This document shows positions 27,238 through 35,698 of a DNA stretch of 64,000 nucleotides, piece by piece. Both the position numbers and the translations under genes were made by a program. The notes beneath the pieces were generated by a model, which saw only the letters and a list, made by a program, of their open reading frames with translations, did no database searches and was not told where the DNA came from. The stretch is from NCBI RefSeq assembly GCF_902502825.2, contig NZ_LR723670.1, positions 1,178,001 to 1,242,000 on the forward strand. The letters run 5' to 3'. The number at the start of each line of letters is the position of its first letter. Within the stretch, counting starts at the first letter, position 1. The DNA comes from Pseudorhizobium flavum (GTDB lineage: Bacteria; Pseudomonadota; Alphaproteobacteria; Rhizobiales; Rhizobiaceae).

Positions 27238-27807
27238 CTAGTTGTGCGGAGACTGGCCATTCGCCAGCATCAGATGGTGCATCTGGTGGTGCATGCCCTG
27301 CGCCATCACCCCGATGAAGCCCAAGGCGCGAAGCTTTGCGATCCCTGACGGATCATCCGGTGTAACCGTGAGGACCGCTCCTTCCGCAATGTCAGTTGAT
27401 GAGAACCTGTAGCCATTCTTGCCATCCATCGTGGAGGCGTGAGCCGCTACCATCCTGCGAATGGAGCCGATGGCCGAGCCCGTACCCGAGACCATGAAGC
27501 GAATGCTGCCGTCATCTTCCTGAACGTCGACGCGGGCCGACATGGTCACGTTGTCCATGTCTATGAGGTGCTGGCGCAAAACCTCTATGTTGACCTTTGA
27601 CCAGTCGGTCGTGGGATCGTTCTCCAGCAAAGCGACAATTTCCTGTATGGCCGTGAAAGCGGCCTGCCCGGCTTCGATGGGAAATTCACCGTCGTCCGTC
27701 ATGGCTACATCGTCCATGCCGTGCATGTGAGTGCCGGAATGTTCCTGGGCAGCAATGGGTGTCGATAACAGCAACACAAGAGACAAGGCAGTAACTGGAA
27801 AGTTCAT
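27238..27807 (-). CDS. Secreted His/Met-rich protein, unknown
   Basis: The 189-residue product from MNFPVTALSLVLLLSTPIAA is exported. The mature N-terminus has EHSGTHMHGMDDVAM, and the C-terminus GVMAQGMHHQMHHLMLANG, both rich in possible copper or heme ligands. The central part (DWSKVNIEVLRQHLIDMDNV, then VSGTGSAIGSIRRMVAAHA) is conserved-looking but I cannot assign a family. AAGGA lies upstream of the ATG at 27807. It is transcribed divergently from the Crp/Fnr gene, which has a palindrome at its start that could control both. Confidence 0.65.
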   Translation of the reverse strand: MNFPVTALSLVLLLSTPIAAQEHSGTHMHGMDDVAMTDDGEFPIEAGQAAFTAIQEIVALLENDPTTDWSKVNIEVLRQHLIDMDNVTMSARVDVQEDDGSIRFMVSGTGSAIGSIRRMVAAHASTMDGKNGYRFSSTDIAEGAVLTVTPDDPSGIAKLRALGFIGVMAQGMHHQMHHLMLANGQSPHN

Positions 27808-27859
27808 CTGCATTCCTTTCATCTGTGAAAACCACCTTGTCATCTCGCTGCAAACATTC

Positions 27860-27877
27860 ACATGATAGCGATCATGT
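27860..27877 (+). promoter_or_regulatory. FNR-like palindrome at the Crp/Fnr gene start
   Basis: ACATGAT-AGCG-ATCATGT is a perfect 18-bp palindrome with the Crp/Fnr core TGAT-N4-ATCA. It overlaps the first possible ATG of the Crp/Fnr gene (27862) and precedes the second (27874). Autoregulation, and control of the divergent gene at 27807, are likely. Confidence 0.6.
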
Positions 27878-28401
27878 TTCATGAACTGATAGAGATGCCC
27901 GGCACCGAGCGGGTCTTCGACGAAGGTGCAGTCCTCTTTAGCAGAAACGACGTGGTGTCTTCTCTGATGCTGGTTCTTTCTGGGGAGGTTCGGCTTGTTC
28001 GGCATCAGGATGATGGGCGTGCTGTAGTCCTGCAACGTGCCTCGGCAGGTTCGATCCTGGCGGAAGCATCGATGTTCAGCGACGTCTATCATTGTGATGC
28101 CGTGGCAGTTGCTGTGTCCCGGGTTCGCATCATCGAGAGCCGACGGATAAGGTTGAAGTTCGCCAGCGAACCGAAGTTTGCAGCGGCGTGGGCGGCCTAT
28201 CTGGCTCACGAGATCAGGAACACCCGGATGCGTGCCGAAATCCTTGCGCTGAAGACGGTTGCCGAACGGCTCGATGCCTGGATCACATGGCACGAGCAGC
28301 TCCCGTCCAAGGGGAAGTGGAGGTATGTCGCGGAGGAGATCGGCGTGAGTCCGGAGGCGTTTTATCGGGAGCTTGCCAAGCGCTGCAGCAAGCCGAAATG
28401 A
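27862..28401 (+). CDS. Crp/Fnr-family transcription regulator
   Basis: The 179-residue product has an N-terminal cyclic-nucleotide-binding-like barrel (about 15-105: VFDEGAVLFSRNDVVSSLML and LSGEVRLVRHQDDGRAVVLQ), a dimer helix and a C-terminal winged helix (KWRYVAEEIGVSPEAFYREL). No N-terminal cysteine cluster is present, so it does not sense oxygen through an FNR-type iron-sulfur centre. Heme or another ligand is possible. The recognition helix keeps Glu and Arg of the ExxSR motif but has Tyr for Ser. It is a candidate regulator of the FNR-type box at 12166. It is somewhat short for the family, and the ATG at 27874 is an alternative start. Confidence 0.85.
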   Translation: MIAIMFHELIEMPGTERVFDEGAVLFSRNDVVSSLMLVLSGEVRLVRHQDDGRAVVLQRASAGSILAEASMFSDVYHCDAVAVAVSRVRIIESRRIRLKFASEPKFAAAWAAYLAHEIRNTRMRAEILALKTVAERLDAWITWHEQLPSKGKWRYVAEEIGVSPEAFYRELAKRCSKPK

Positions 28402-28662
28402 ATCTGAGGAGTTGGTGGCTGTGCGGCTCGGGAGCATATCCAGTAGACCTGCGGCTGTGGCGGCAGGCGGCTTAGTTGGAACTCACCTTGAAACCCGATA
28501 TATGTGCGGCCGATGGCTTTTGCGCAGTGCTTGCTTTTCTCGTGCTTGTATTGGGGTAAGCAACTCCGGTGATGACCGCTTAGGGCCGAGTAGCGACGAA
28601 ATGTGCTATGATCCGCTGCCTGATGGAGGCGACGCGGCGGGAGGAGTGGCGGAGAACTCCTT

Positions 28663-29283
28663 ATGGATATTACACCACTACGTCCCCGCCGCCCCTGGAA
28701 CAAGGGTATCCTGGTCGGTCAGAAGCGCCCACTTCAGCCAAAGTACGTGTGGTCGATCCGTGTTCGACTGGAAATGTGCGGAGCCATCAGAGAGCTGGCG
28801 CTCTTCAATCTCGCCATCGACAGCAAGCTTCGCGCCTGCGACCTCGTAAGACTGAGGGTAGAAGACCTATGGTCCGGTAGCTCGGTCAGGGATCGAGCCA
28901 CCATCATCCAGAAGAAGACAAAGCGGCCTGTACAGTTCGAAGTGACAGAGCAGACAAAAGCTGCACTTGCAGCATGGCTCCCATTCGTCCGACGGAGCGG
29001 CGGCAGCTATCTGTTCCCCAGCCGCCGCAAGACGTCGCAGCATCTGTCGACGAGGCAGTACGCCCGGATTGTCCAGCGATGGGTAACGTCCATCGGACTT
29101 GAAGCCAGTGCCTACGGGACCCACTCCCTGAGGAGAACTAAGGCGGCACAGATTTACAAGAAGACTGGCAACCTCCGAGCCGTACAGATTCTGCTCGGGC
29201 ACACCAAGCTTGAAAGCACCGTTCGATACCTTGGCGTCGAGGTGGACGATGCTCTGCGGAGCGCTGAGCAGATTGAGCTGTAG
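28663..29283 (+). CDS. Short tyrosine recombinase (catalytic domain only)
   Basis: The 206-residue product lacks the usual N-terminal core-binding domain but has the complete catalytic fold: first Arg in SKLRACDLVRLRVEDL (about 47), Lys region RDRATIIQKKTKRPVQ, HSLRR (His-x-x-Arg, about 156-160), LLGHTKLESTVRYLG with the His and nucleophile Tyr. Proteins of this size are common on rhizobial plasmids and islands and look full length. The neighbouring decayed integrase tail at 31352 is related to it. It lies just beyond the copper cluster and may have moved it. Confidence 0.88.
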   Translation: MDITPLRPRRPWNKGILVGQKRPLQPKYVWSIRVRLEMCGAIRELALFNLAIDSKLRACDLVRLRVEDLWSGSSVRDRATIIQKKTKRPVQFEVTEQTKAALAAWLPFVRRSGGSYLFPSRRKTSQHLSTRQYARIVQRWVTSIGLEASAYGTHSLRRTKAAQIYKKTGNLRAVQILLGHTKLESTVRYLGVEVDDALRSAEQIEL

Positions 29284-29288
29284 TTCAT

Positions 29289-29313
29289 GACCATCGGCGG
29301 ATTGCCGATGGTC
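29289..29313 (+). terminator. Hairpin after the short recombinase
   Basis: GACCATCGGC and GCCGATGGTC pair perfectly (10 bp) around GGATT, five bases after the stop codon. No T-run follows. Confidence 0.55.
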
Positions 29314-29775
29314 CCTCTCGCGCCATTAGGAGACATGGTTTCTTGGCGCGTTGGCGGCGTGCGGAAGCTGCAAGCATAAGGCTCGCGTGTCTAAGGTTGT
29401 ACTGCTCTCGCCATACGCTTGGGCTAGGAGTGATTGGTATGGACGTGTCCATCGGACGGAGGAGCGAGTTCCGGTATTGCTAGTCCCTCCTGGGCCTCTC
29501 CGACAAACTAGCTCGCCAGTCGCCCTCGAAGTCGAACTGCGGAGCCGGTACCTCGCTGCTGAACCAAAACGACGTGCTCGCTACTATTGAGGGGGCGCAA
29601 AACCAAAAGGCACATCTGTCTTGGTTCATCGCCCACCACCGAGCGCCCTTAGGAGCTACGCTCCAGTCGATAACAGGTGCCTTGAGTGAAGCCTGATGTA
29701 GATCGTCAGCCATGACTCGACGGTAGCACATCTACATGAAACGCGGCTGAATCCTGCTTTCAGTGCAGGTTCATA
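29314..29775 (+). other. Gene-poor stretch of about 460 bp
   Basis: Only short open frames without motifs on either strand. It follows a recombinase and precedes the end of a repeat protein gene. I see no RNA gene or IS end here. Confidence 0.4.
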
Positions 29776-31026
29776 TCAATCGTCATCGTCATCGTCATCG
29801 TCATCGCCATTCCCGTTCCCGCCACCGTTTCCATTGCCGTTCCCGTTATTGCCGTTGCCGTTCCCGCCACCGTTTCCGTTGCCGTTCCCGTTATTGCCAT
29901 TGCCGTTCCCGCCACCGTTTCCGTTGCCGTTCCCGTTATTGCCATTGCCGTTCCCGCCACCGTTTCCGTTGCCGTTCCCGTTATTGCCGTTACCGTTCCC
30001 GCCACCGTTTCCGTTGTCGTTCCCGTTATTGCCGTTGCCGTTCCCGCCACCGTTTCCGTTGCCGTTCTCGTTATTGCCGTTGCCGTTCCCGCCACCGTTT
30101 CCGTTGCCGTTCCCGTTATTGCCGTTGCCGTTCCCGCCGCCGTTTCCGTTGTCGTTCCCGTTATTGCCGTTACCGTTCCCGCCACCGTTTCCGTTGCCGT
30201 TCCCGTTATTGCCGTTGCCGTTCCCGCCACCGTTTCCGTTGCCGTTCCCGTTCCCGTTGGGACCGATCACGGACTGTTTGCCGGAGCTGCCGCCACCTCC
30301 ACTGCTCTCGCCATTGACACCTTGCGAGCCACCATTACCGCTTGGACCTGTGGAGCTTTGGTCGCCAAAGGTACCTAGCCCCAGTCCGGCACCCACCGGT
30401 GCTGATTGCCCCACGGCAGGAACCGATGCCTGCGTCGGCTCCACCGAGAACACGGCGGGCACTTCGGTTATTCCGGCCACGGACATGCTCTGAGACTGGT
30501 CGACAGTTACCTGTTGGCCGGGCCCGACATTCGTGCTCTGACCACCTGTGAAGGAGGAGACCTGAACCAGACCCTCGGCAACAGAGACAGAAGCGGCCTT
30601 CTCGGTCACCGTCACGGTGAATGTCGTCCCTTTAACTACGGCAGCGAGGAAGGGCGTATGTACATACGTATGCGGCCGACTACGCTTTTCGATATTGAGC
30701 GCAATCTCCCCCTTCTGCTGAACCACTTGGGTCTTTCTAGAGAAGAGCCCGCTCTCGGTGAAGATTGCTGCGAGGGTCTTCGGGCCGAAGGAAACCTTCT
30801 CCACGCCTCGCTCCAGCTCCACCCGTCCCCTCGGCCCTGTGGAAATCCAGGATTTGTTAGGGATAGTCATGCCGCCGACAACGGGAACCCAGTTCTTCTT
30901 GTCTACCGTAAACGAGACCTGCTTCGTTGTCCTGCTCACGATCCATTCAGATGCGAGCGCATGAGCGGACGACATGCAAAGCATGACGAAGACAATGAAC
31001 GTGATGAAACGGAAAAAGCTAGTCAT
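29776..31026 (-). CDS. Secreted FecR-like protein with Asn/Gly tandem repeats and poly-Asp tail
   Basis: The 416-residue product has a signal peptide (MTSFFRFITFIVFVMLCMSSAHA). A FecR-like beta domain follows (about 25-165: GRVELERGVEKVSFGPKT, FLAAVVKGTTFTVTVTEKAA), then a Pro/Ser linker. Ten Asn/Gly-rich units of about 15 residues (NNGNGNGNGGGNGNG) follow, and the protein ends in nine aspartates. The acidic and glycine-rich tail recalls calcium-binding or surface-adhesive proteins but carries no RTX nonapeptide. The ATG at 31026 is preceded by AGGGGGG. Function unknown. Confidence 0.78.
   Translation of the reverse strand: MTSFFRFITFIVFVMLCMSSAHALASEWIVSRTTKQVSFTVDKKNWVPVVGGMTIPNKSWISTGPRGRVELERGVEKVSFGPKTLAAIFTESGLFSRKTQVVQQKGEIALNIEKRSRPHTYVHTPFLAAVVKGTTFTVTVTEKAASVSVAEGLVQVSSFTGGQSTNVGPGQQVTVDQSQSMSVAGITEVPAVFSVEPTQASVPAVGQSAPVGAGLGLGTFGDQSSTGPSGNGGSQGVNGESSGGGGSSGKQSVIGPNGNGNGNGNGGGNGNGNNGNGNGNGGGNGNGNNGNDNGNGGGNGNGNNGNGNGNGGGNGNGNNENGNGNGGGNGNGNNGNDNGNGGGNGNGNNGNGNGNGGGNGNGNNGNGNGNGGGNGNGNNGNGNGNGGGNGNGNNGNGNGNGGGNGNGDDDDDDDDD
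29806..30258 (-). repeat. 45-bp tandem repeat array, about ten units
   Basis: Nine full 45-bp units and one variant code the Asn/Gly repeats. The units are near-identical, with single changes such as GGC to GAC and one GGC to GAG. A hexanucleotide run (GATGAC, 29779-29805) follows it and codes the poly-Asp tail. Both are expected to change length by slippage or recombination. Confidence 0.93.
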
Positions 31027-31351
31027 AAAGACCCCCCTGCATGTCACTAAACAAAGCAGGCGCTAATTAAGAAAGTCTTCGTATGATCGCTTGAATCATC
31101 GGCAGATGATGGAAAATGTCGGGCAGGGCAATCAAGAAAGAACATTGCTGGTCCTGCGGGCAAAGTTACCGGCATGGATGGTGACGTTCTGAAGGCAGCA
31201 GAACCTCTACAACAATATCCGCAGTTGGCCGACAGGAGCAGTAGCGCCAATAGCGGGCATGTAATCACCTCCCTCAGCCACCGTAGAACCATGACTAGAG
31301 AAGCCCCGCATTTGCGCGGGGCTGGCCATCCTCCTCCCGTGGCACCGATTT
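31027..31351 (+). other. Upstream region of the FecR-like gene
   Basis: No supported gene. A leftward open frame at 31047-31292 begins with a hydrophobic stretch but lacks family marks. A hairpin AGCCCCGC-ATTTGC-GCGGGGCT lies at about 31302-31323 and may be a terminator. Confidence 0.4.
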
Positions 31352-31484
31352 GAGGTGGCTGACGGCAAAGCTATCTAAGCCGGTATTGAACCGCAATCCT
31401 GCCCGATCATACAAAGCTGGAGAATACGGTCAGCTACTTTGGGGTCGAGTCGACGACGCCCTCAGGGTCGGAGCACTTTGAGCT
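31352..31484 (+). pseudogene. Decayed tyrosine recombinase C-terminus
   Basis: In one frame 31408-31456 reads ILPDHTKLENTVSYFGVE, which aligns with ILLGHTKLESTVRYLGVE of the intact recombinase at 28663. After one frame shift it continues VDDALRVGAL. Upstream bases weakly continue the match. Only the last part of the gene remains, with frameshifts. Confidence 0.7.
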
Positions 31485-31813
31485 ATGGGCTCGCTCGTCG
31501 GCAGAAAACGGCGACTTCATACGCCGCCAGCGGACACTAGAAATCCCAATCCTCATCTTCCGTAGCAGGGCGTTGGTCAGCACCTTGGTCCTAATCTGCA
31601 CCGTTTATTTTTCTCGAATCAGTTGAAGTGAAGCGGGTGTGAAGTTCGCCACCCGTGGTCGTGCAAGCTGCAAGTGACGCTAGCCGTAAAGGCAGCGGTC
31701 ATGTCTTCCGACGTCGGGGTTGAGGCTAGGCAGAGCCGCGCTATCTCAAGCTTCATACTAAGCTGGTAATAAGTCGTTAACTATTCAGCTATTGAAGTAG
31801 CACAATCACTGAT
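31485..31813 (+). other. Gene-free stretch before IS3 copy 2
   Basis: About 330 bp with no convincing gene, RNA or repeat. Confidence 0.4.
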
Positions 31814-31887
31814 TGTCCGTCGTCGAATGATTTGAAACTTTTTGGGCGTGGGAAGATTGGAGTTTCCGGCTCGGTTTTCGGGTTGAT

Positions 31888-32868
31888 TTAAGCCGCTTTG
31901 GCCTGGTGGTTCAAGCGGCGTTGTCTGATGGTGTCGCGTTTGATCCTTTCGCGTTCGAGGAGGATTGTTTGGCCGCGCCCGAAGTAGACGTCGGCCGGGG
32001 TGAGATTTTCGAGGCTCTCGTGGTATCGGCGATGATTGTAATGCTCCACGAAGGCCGCGATCTGCGCTTCGAGGTCTTCCTGGAAGAAGTAGTTTTCCAG
32101 CAGAATGCGGCTCTTCAACGTCTGGTGCCAGCGCTCGATCTTGCCCTGCGTTTGGGGGTGGCCGGGAGCCCCGTGAACCTGATCGATCTTGTATTTGTCC
32201 AGCCATTCGCCGAGATCTGAGGCGACGTAACACGGGCCGTTATCCGACAGCAGGCGCGGCCGGTGTTCGACCTTGACCTTGTCGCAGCCTGAGGCGGCCA
32301 GCGCCAGGTCGAGCGTGTCGGTGACATCCTCGACCTTCATGCTGGTGCACAGCTTCCAGGCGATGATGTAGCGGGAATAATCGTCGAGGATGGTCGACAG
32401 ATAGAACCATCCCCAGCCGATGACCTTCAAGTAGGTGAAGTCAGTTTGCCACATCTCGTTCGGGCGCGTGGTCTTGTCCTTGAATTCGTCATTGGCCTTG
32501 ATGACGATATAGGCTGGCGAGGTGATTAGGTCATGGGCCTTGAGCAGGCGGTAGACCGAAGCCTCTGAGACGAAATAGCTTTCCATGTCGGTGAACTTCA
32601 CCGCCAGCTCGCGTGGCGACAGATCGGCATGATCGAGCGCGAGTGTGATGATGCGATCCCTGATATCGTCGGGGATACGGTTCCACACCCGTGACGGCGC
32701 GGATGTCCGGTCTTCCAGCCCCTCAACACCGTGGGTCTGGAAGCGATCATACCAGCGATAGAAGGTTGGTCTTGGAATGCCGAGCTTGTCGAGGGTTTGC
32801 CTGGCTGGCAGATGAGACCCCTCGACAAGCCGGATGATCTCGAGTTTTTCGGTGGCGGGATATCTCAT
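31888..32868 (-). CDS. IS3-family transposase OrfB (copy 2)
   Basis: 326 residues, identical to the protein at 2747-3727, with the DDE residues in WQTDFTYLK, LLSDNGPCY and GKIERWHQT. The frame is intact, and the start overlaps the OrfA stop by four bases. Confidence 0.93.
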   Translation of the reverse strand: MRYPATEKLEIIRLVEGSHLPARQTLDKLGIPRPTFYRWYDRFQTHGVEGLEDRTSAPSRVWNRIPDDIRDRIITLALDHADLSPRELAVKFTDMESYFVSEASVYRLLKAHDLITSPAYIVIKANDEFKDKTTRPNEMWQTDFTYLKVIGWGWFYLSTILDDYSRYIIAWKLCTSMKVEDVTDTLDLALAASGCDKVKVEHRPRLLSDNGPCYVASDLGEWLDKYKIDQVHGAPGHPQTQGKIERWHQTLKSRILLENYFFQEDLEAQIAAFVEHYNHRRYHESLENLTPADVYFGRGQTILLERERIKRDTIRQRRLNHQAKAA

Positions 32869-33239
32869 TCTTCGTCGCCCCCATCCGCGATCATGCTTTT
32901 TTTAAGCAGGCGGTTTTCCAGGGTGAGGTCGGCCAGCGCCTCTTTCAGGTCGCGGCTTTCACGGCGTAGCGCCTTGACCTCATCGCTGGTGGCCGAGCGG
33001 GCAGTGTCACCGGCTAGCCGCTTCTTGCCCGCTTCGAGGAATTCCTTCGACCAGCTATAATACAGGCTCTCGGCGATCCCTTCGCGGCGGCAGATCGCGG
33101 CAATGCTGTCTTCACCGCGAAGGCCTTCCAGCACGATGCGGATTTTCTCCTCCGACGAATGGTGCTTGCGCGTGGCGCGACGGATATCCTTGATCGTCTT
33201 CTCGGCCGACGATGTCTGCGGCCCGGTTTTCTGTCTCAT
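32865..33239 (-). CDS. IS3-family transposase OrfA (copy 2)
   Basis: 124 residues from the ATG behind AAGGAAG, identical to the protein at 3724-4098. Helix-turn-helix followed by a coiled coil. A longer start at 33290 is possible. Confidence 0.88.
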   Translation of the reverse strand: MRQKTGPQTSSAEKTIKDIRRATRKHHSSEEKIRIVLEGLRGEDSIAAICRREGIAESLYYSWSKEFLEAGKKRLAGDTARSATSDEVKALRRESRDLKEALADLTLENRLLKKSMIADGGDEE

Positions 33240-33328
33240 CTTCGCTTCCTTTGAATGAGCTACGATGAGCCGAAAATCCTCTCTTCTCAATTAAACCAGT
33301 TCTGTCTCATAGGCGTTGATGGCGGACA

Positions 33329-33367
33329 GACGGACCCGATCAGCAGTATCTTCAGTCGCTCGGTCAC
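33329..33367 (-). pseudogene. First 13 codons of a gene cut by IS3 copy 2
   Basis: Read leftward, GGAGG is followed after seven bases by GTG and VTERLKILLIGSV, where the open frame runs into the IS. The hydrophobic KILLIGSV start is typical of the first strand of a Rossmann or glycosyltransferase fold, but the rest is missing, also on the far side of the IS. The next leftward gene upstream codes an O-antigen-ligase-like protein, so a polysaccharide gene is possible. Confidence 0.45.
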
Positions 33368-33662
33368 GAACTGTCCTCCAAAGGCTCTGGCGCCGTGATC
33401 TGAGTCGGACTTGCATCATTGCGAGTCACCCGATTCTCCGTCGGCGCCATGGCTGCTGGGATAACTAATCTTTTGTTTCTCTGATCCGTCTTTACCACCG
33501 CCACGTGACGGTTGCGTGAAGCCCAGTCGTCTCGTGGCGAGCGCGATGCAGCTCCGTTAAGCGAGGTAGCGCGGCTTTCGCCTGATACTGGAAGATTTGA
33601 GCAGGATAGGGGTCCCGATCCCTAGGAGCGGGCAGAGACCGCCGGTCGCGGTAGCAACCGTC

Positions 33663-35042
33663 CTAGTTGCGTCCCGAGGATGACTGGCGGGCCAGACCTC
33701 CGAGCCCATTTGCAACCACTGCAACGAAGAGGAGGGCGACGCCCTGGATTTCGAGACTGAAATCGACGGTGGAATGGAGGGCGCCGACGATCAGTGTTCC
33801 GATGGCCGCGACCACTGCAGCGTCGTCTCTCCCTTCCAATCGCACCAGCCTCAGGAGCCCAATGAAGCATAACGTCAGAATGGCCAGCGGGATCGTGCCG
33901 AAGACGACACCATAGCTGACCCACAGCGCAAGATAGGAGTTGTGCGTTTTCTCCCATACCGCATCGAAGCTGACGGGGGCCATGTGATAGAGGGGATAAG
34001 CATACTCAAAGCTGCTGCCTCCGAAGCCGAGCAGGGGGCGATCGGCGATCATCGTCAGCACCTGACGGTAGAGATCCGCTCGGACATTTGCCGCGCTTTC
34101 GACGGAGCCCAGGCGCTCGACAAGGATGTTGCCGTAAAGAAAGAGCAGAGCGGAGAAGATAAGAAGGCCAAGCAGGATACTTGTGGCTATGGCCGCCATG
34201 CTCAAGCGTCTGTTCAGGCGGAGGACGCTGATCGCGAATGCCGAGACGGAGCCGCATATCGCAGCAAAGAAACCCATGCGGGACGCGGTGAGCACCAGTG
34301 CAGCCGCGATGAGAAGCAGGCCGGCGAGGATGAAGATGAATTGGCCTCTTCTCCCTTCGAACAGGTCGAGCCAGCGGGTAGCCCCGCCGATGATAGTGCC
34401 AATCAGCGCGGAACCTATTGTGGCGCCAATCGCGAGGAAGGTGGCATAGGAGTTCCGGTTGACGAAACCTCCGGTCACGAAGCCTTGGTAGGCCCATTTC
34501 TCGGTGAACAGGATCGTATCCTCGAACTCGAAATACAGCAGCAGCCCGTAAACGGCATGGGCAACGACGATGCCAAACAGCACCTTCAGAAACAGTGAGG
34601 AACGCAGGCGGTTCGCTCCTACCTGCAGGCAGAGATAGAACAGGAGCCCGTAGCTCAGCCACCGGAGCAGGGCGAGCGCCGTGTCGCCTGGCGTGATCGA
34701 GATGGATCGACCCGGGTCGACATCCCCCGGCAGGGTCAGCCATGACCGTGGCAGCAGATCCGCAATCGGCAGGAGTTGCAGCACGATGAACGCGGTGAAA
34801 AGCCAGAACAGGCCGCTGATCGTACGGTAGCGCCCTGTAGTGGCCCGCAAAGATACATCCGCGAACCCGAGCCGAGCGAAGTACACGGCGGCCCAGGCAA
34901 AGAGCAGAGCGGCTGAAAGAGCCCATATGGCAGGGCGATTGCCACCGAGGGCCAAGGGCGCCAGAAATACGGTGGTGGCAACTACGCCCGCGGTCCAGTT
35001 GTTAAGACGGTACCTTGTCTGGGAACTGCTTCTCGCCTGCAT
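33663..35042 (-). CDS. O-antigen ligase / polymerase family membrane protein (Wzy_C)
   Basis: Integral inner-membrane protein of 459 residues with about ten to twelve hydrophobic segments and one large periplasmic loop (about 330-390). That loop carries RPLLGFGGSSFEYAYPLYH and EKTHNSYLALWVSYGVVF, typical of the Wzy_C superfamily (O-antigen ligases, polymerases and related exopolysaccharide proteins). GFVNRNSYATFLA near residue 200 also fits. Which glycan it acts on cannot be told. It is the first chromosomal-looking gene after the mobile region. Confidence 0.85.
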   Translation of the reverse strand: MQARSSSQTRYRLNNWTAGVVATTVFLAPLALGGNRPAIWALSAALLFAWAAVYFARLGFADVSLRATTGRYRTISGLFWLFTAFIVLQLLPIADLLPRSWLTLPGDVDPGRSISITPGDTALALLRWLSYGLLFYLCLQVGANRLRSSLFLKVLFGIVVAHAVYGLLLYFEFEDTILFTEKWAYQGFVTGGFVNRNSYATFLAIGATIGSALIGTIIGGATRWLDLFEGRRGQFIFILAGLLLIAAALVLTASRMGFFAAICGSVSAFAISVLRLNRRLSMAAIATSILLGLLIFSALLFLYGNILVERLGSVESAANVRADLYRQVLTMIADRPLLGFGGSSFEYAYPLYHMAPVSFDAVWEKTHNSYLALWVSYGVVFGTIPLAILTLCFIGLLRLVRLEGRDDAAVVAAIGTLIVGALHSTVDFSLEIQGVALLFVAVVANGLGGLARQSSSGRN

Positions 35043-35242
35043 CCTGCGTTCGCCTCTAAAGCCGAAGGGCCGTTTGATCGAGCCAAAGCATTAAGTGGAT
35101 GTTTCAGCATCTGCAACTGCTTGATTCGGACCAATCTCGCCCGGCATCTGCGTATACAGCTACCTGCCATTGCGGCGCTGCGTCTTCCTGGATATCGAGC
35201 CTACTCCGGCTGCCAAAAGGCTCTGAAGGCGACGAAGATCGA

Positions 35243-35698
35243 TCAAGTCTGGAGTGGAGTGATCGTGTCCACTCGGGTGCCGCCTTGAAGCATTCCCCTT
35301 TGTAGGTCGCGTCGACCGCGTTCCACTTCTATGACCGTATAGGCCTTCTCGTCGCGGAAGATGCTGGCGTGCCGGGTCGTCACGTCCTCGCCGGGTAAAG
35401 CCTCGACCTCCATGTAGTCGAGCTCGCTGCCGGCCGCCACGAGTCGGGCGTCTCCGGCCGTCCGGGCGGCAACGAGGATCTCTCGGGGTTCCGGCCCATT
35501 GTCCCAACGTGTGTCATTGGCCGGCGCGACAGGGACGAGGCGATAGACGTTGAGAAGTTCGCCTTGGCTCGTCGCTGTGGCCGCCGCCTCGGCGTCCGCA
35601 ATCTGCGCCTGGCTCTCGACGGAGCGGCCGAAGTCCGTGGAGCTTGTTCCGGTGTTGAACGGTTCGTTGCCGATGCCGTCATTTCTTGCGTTGGACAT
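35243..35698 (-). CDS. Conserved-looking hypothetical protein
   Basis: The 151-residue product from MSNARNDGIGNEPFNTGTSS has no signal peptide or membrane segment. The first 55 residues are low-complexity and Ala/Ser-rich. The rest looks folded (LNVYRLVPVAPANDTRWDN, REILVAARTAGDARLVAAGS, DKAYTVIEVERGRRD-like segment) with a possible small beta-alpha fold. I cannot assign a family. AAAGG precedes the ATG at 35698. It stands alone between the ligase-like gene and the porin region. Confidence 0.6.
   Translation of the reverse strand: MSNARNDGIGNEPFNTGTSSTDFGRSVESQAQIADAEAAATATSQGELLNVYRLVPVAPANDTRWDNGPEPREILVAARTAGDARLVAAGSELDYMEVEALPGEDVTTRHASIFRDEKAYTVIEVERGRRDLQRGMLQGGTRVDTITPLQT

Larger units (their letters stand above)
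31814..33328 (-). mobile_element. IS3-family insertion sequence, copy 2 (1,515 bp)
   Basis: Same length, ends and proteins as the element at 2673-4187 and in the same direction. Its flanks (CTGAT on the left, GACGG on the right) show no target duplication, unlike copy 1. This suggests a deletion or recombination at one or both sides after insertion. The two direct copies bracket the 27.6-kb stretch holding the copper cluster. Confidence 0.92.

Noticed and set aside
29351..29590. 79-codon frame after the short recombinase
   Set aside because: No recognisable domain; it lies in a region of decayed DNA.
29806..30258. CRISPR array
   Set aside because: The units abut without unique spacers and are codon-periodic, so this is a coding tandem repeat.
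29763..30493. Rightward Arg/His/Pro-rich frames over the 45-bp repeats
   Set aside because: These are complements of the Asn/Gly repeat codons. The FecR-like frame has a signal peptide and a folded domain, so it is the real gene.
31047..31292. Small leftward secreted protein (81 codons)
   Set aside because: The hydrophobic start is suggestive, but there is no family motif or good ribosome-binding site, and it lies in degenerate DNA.
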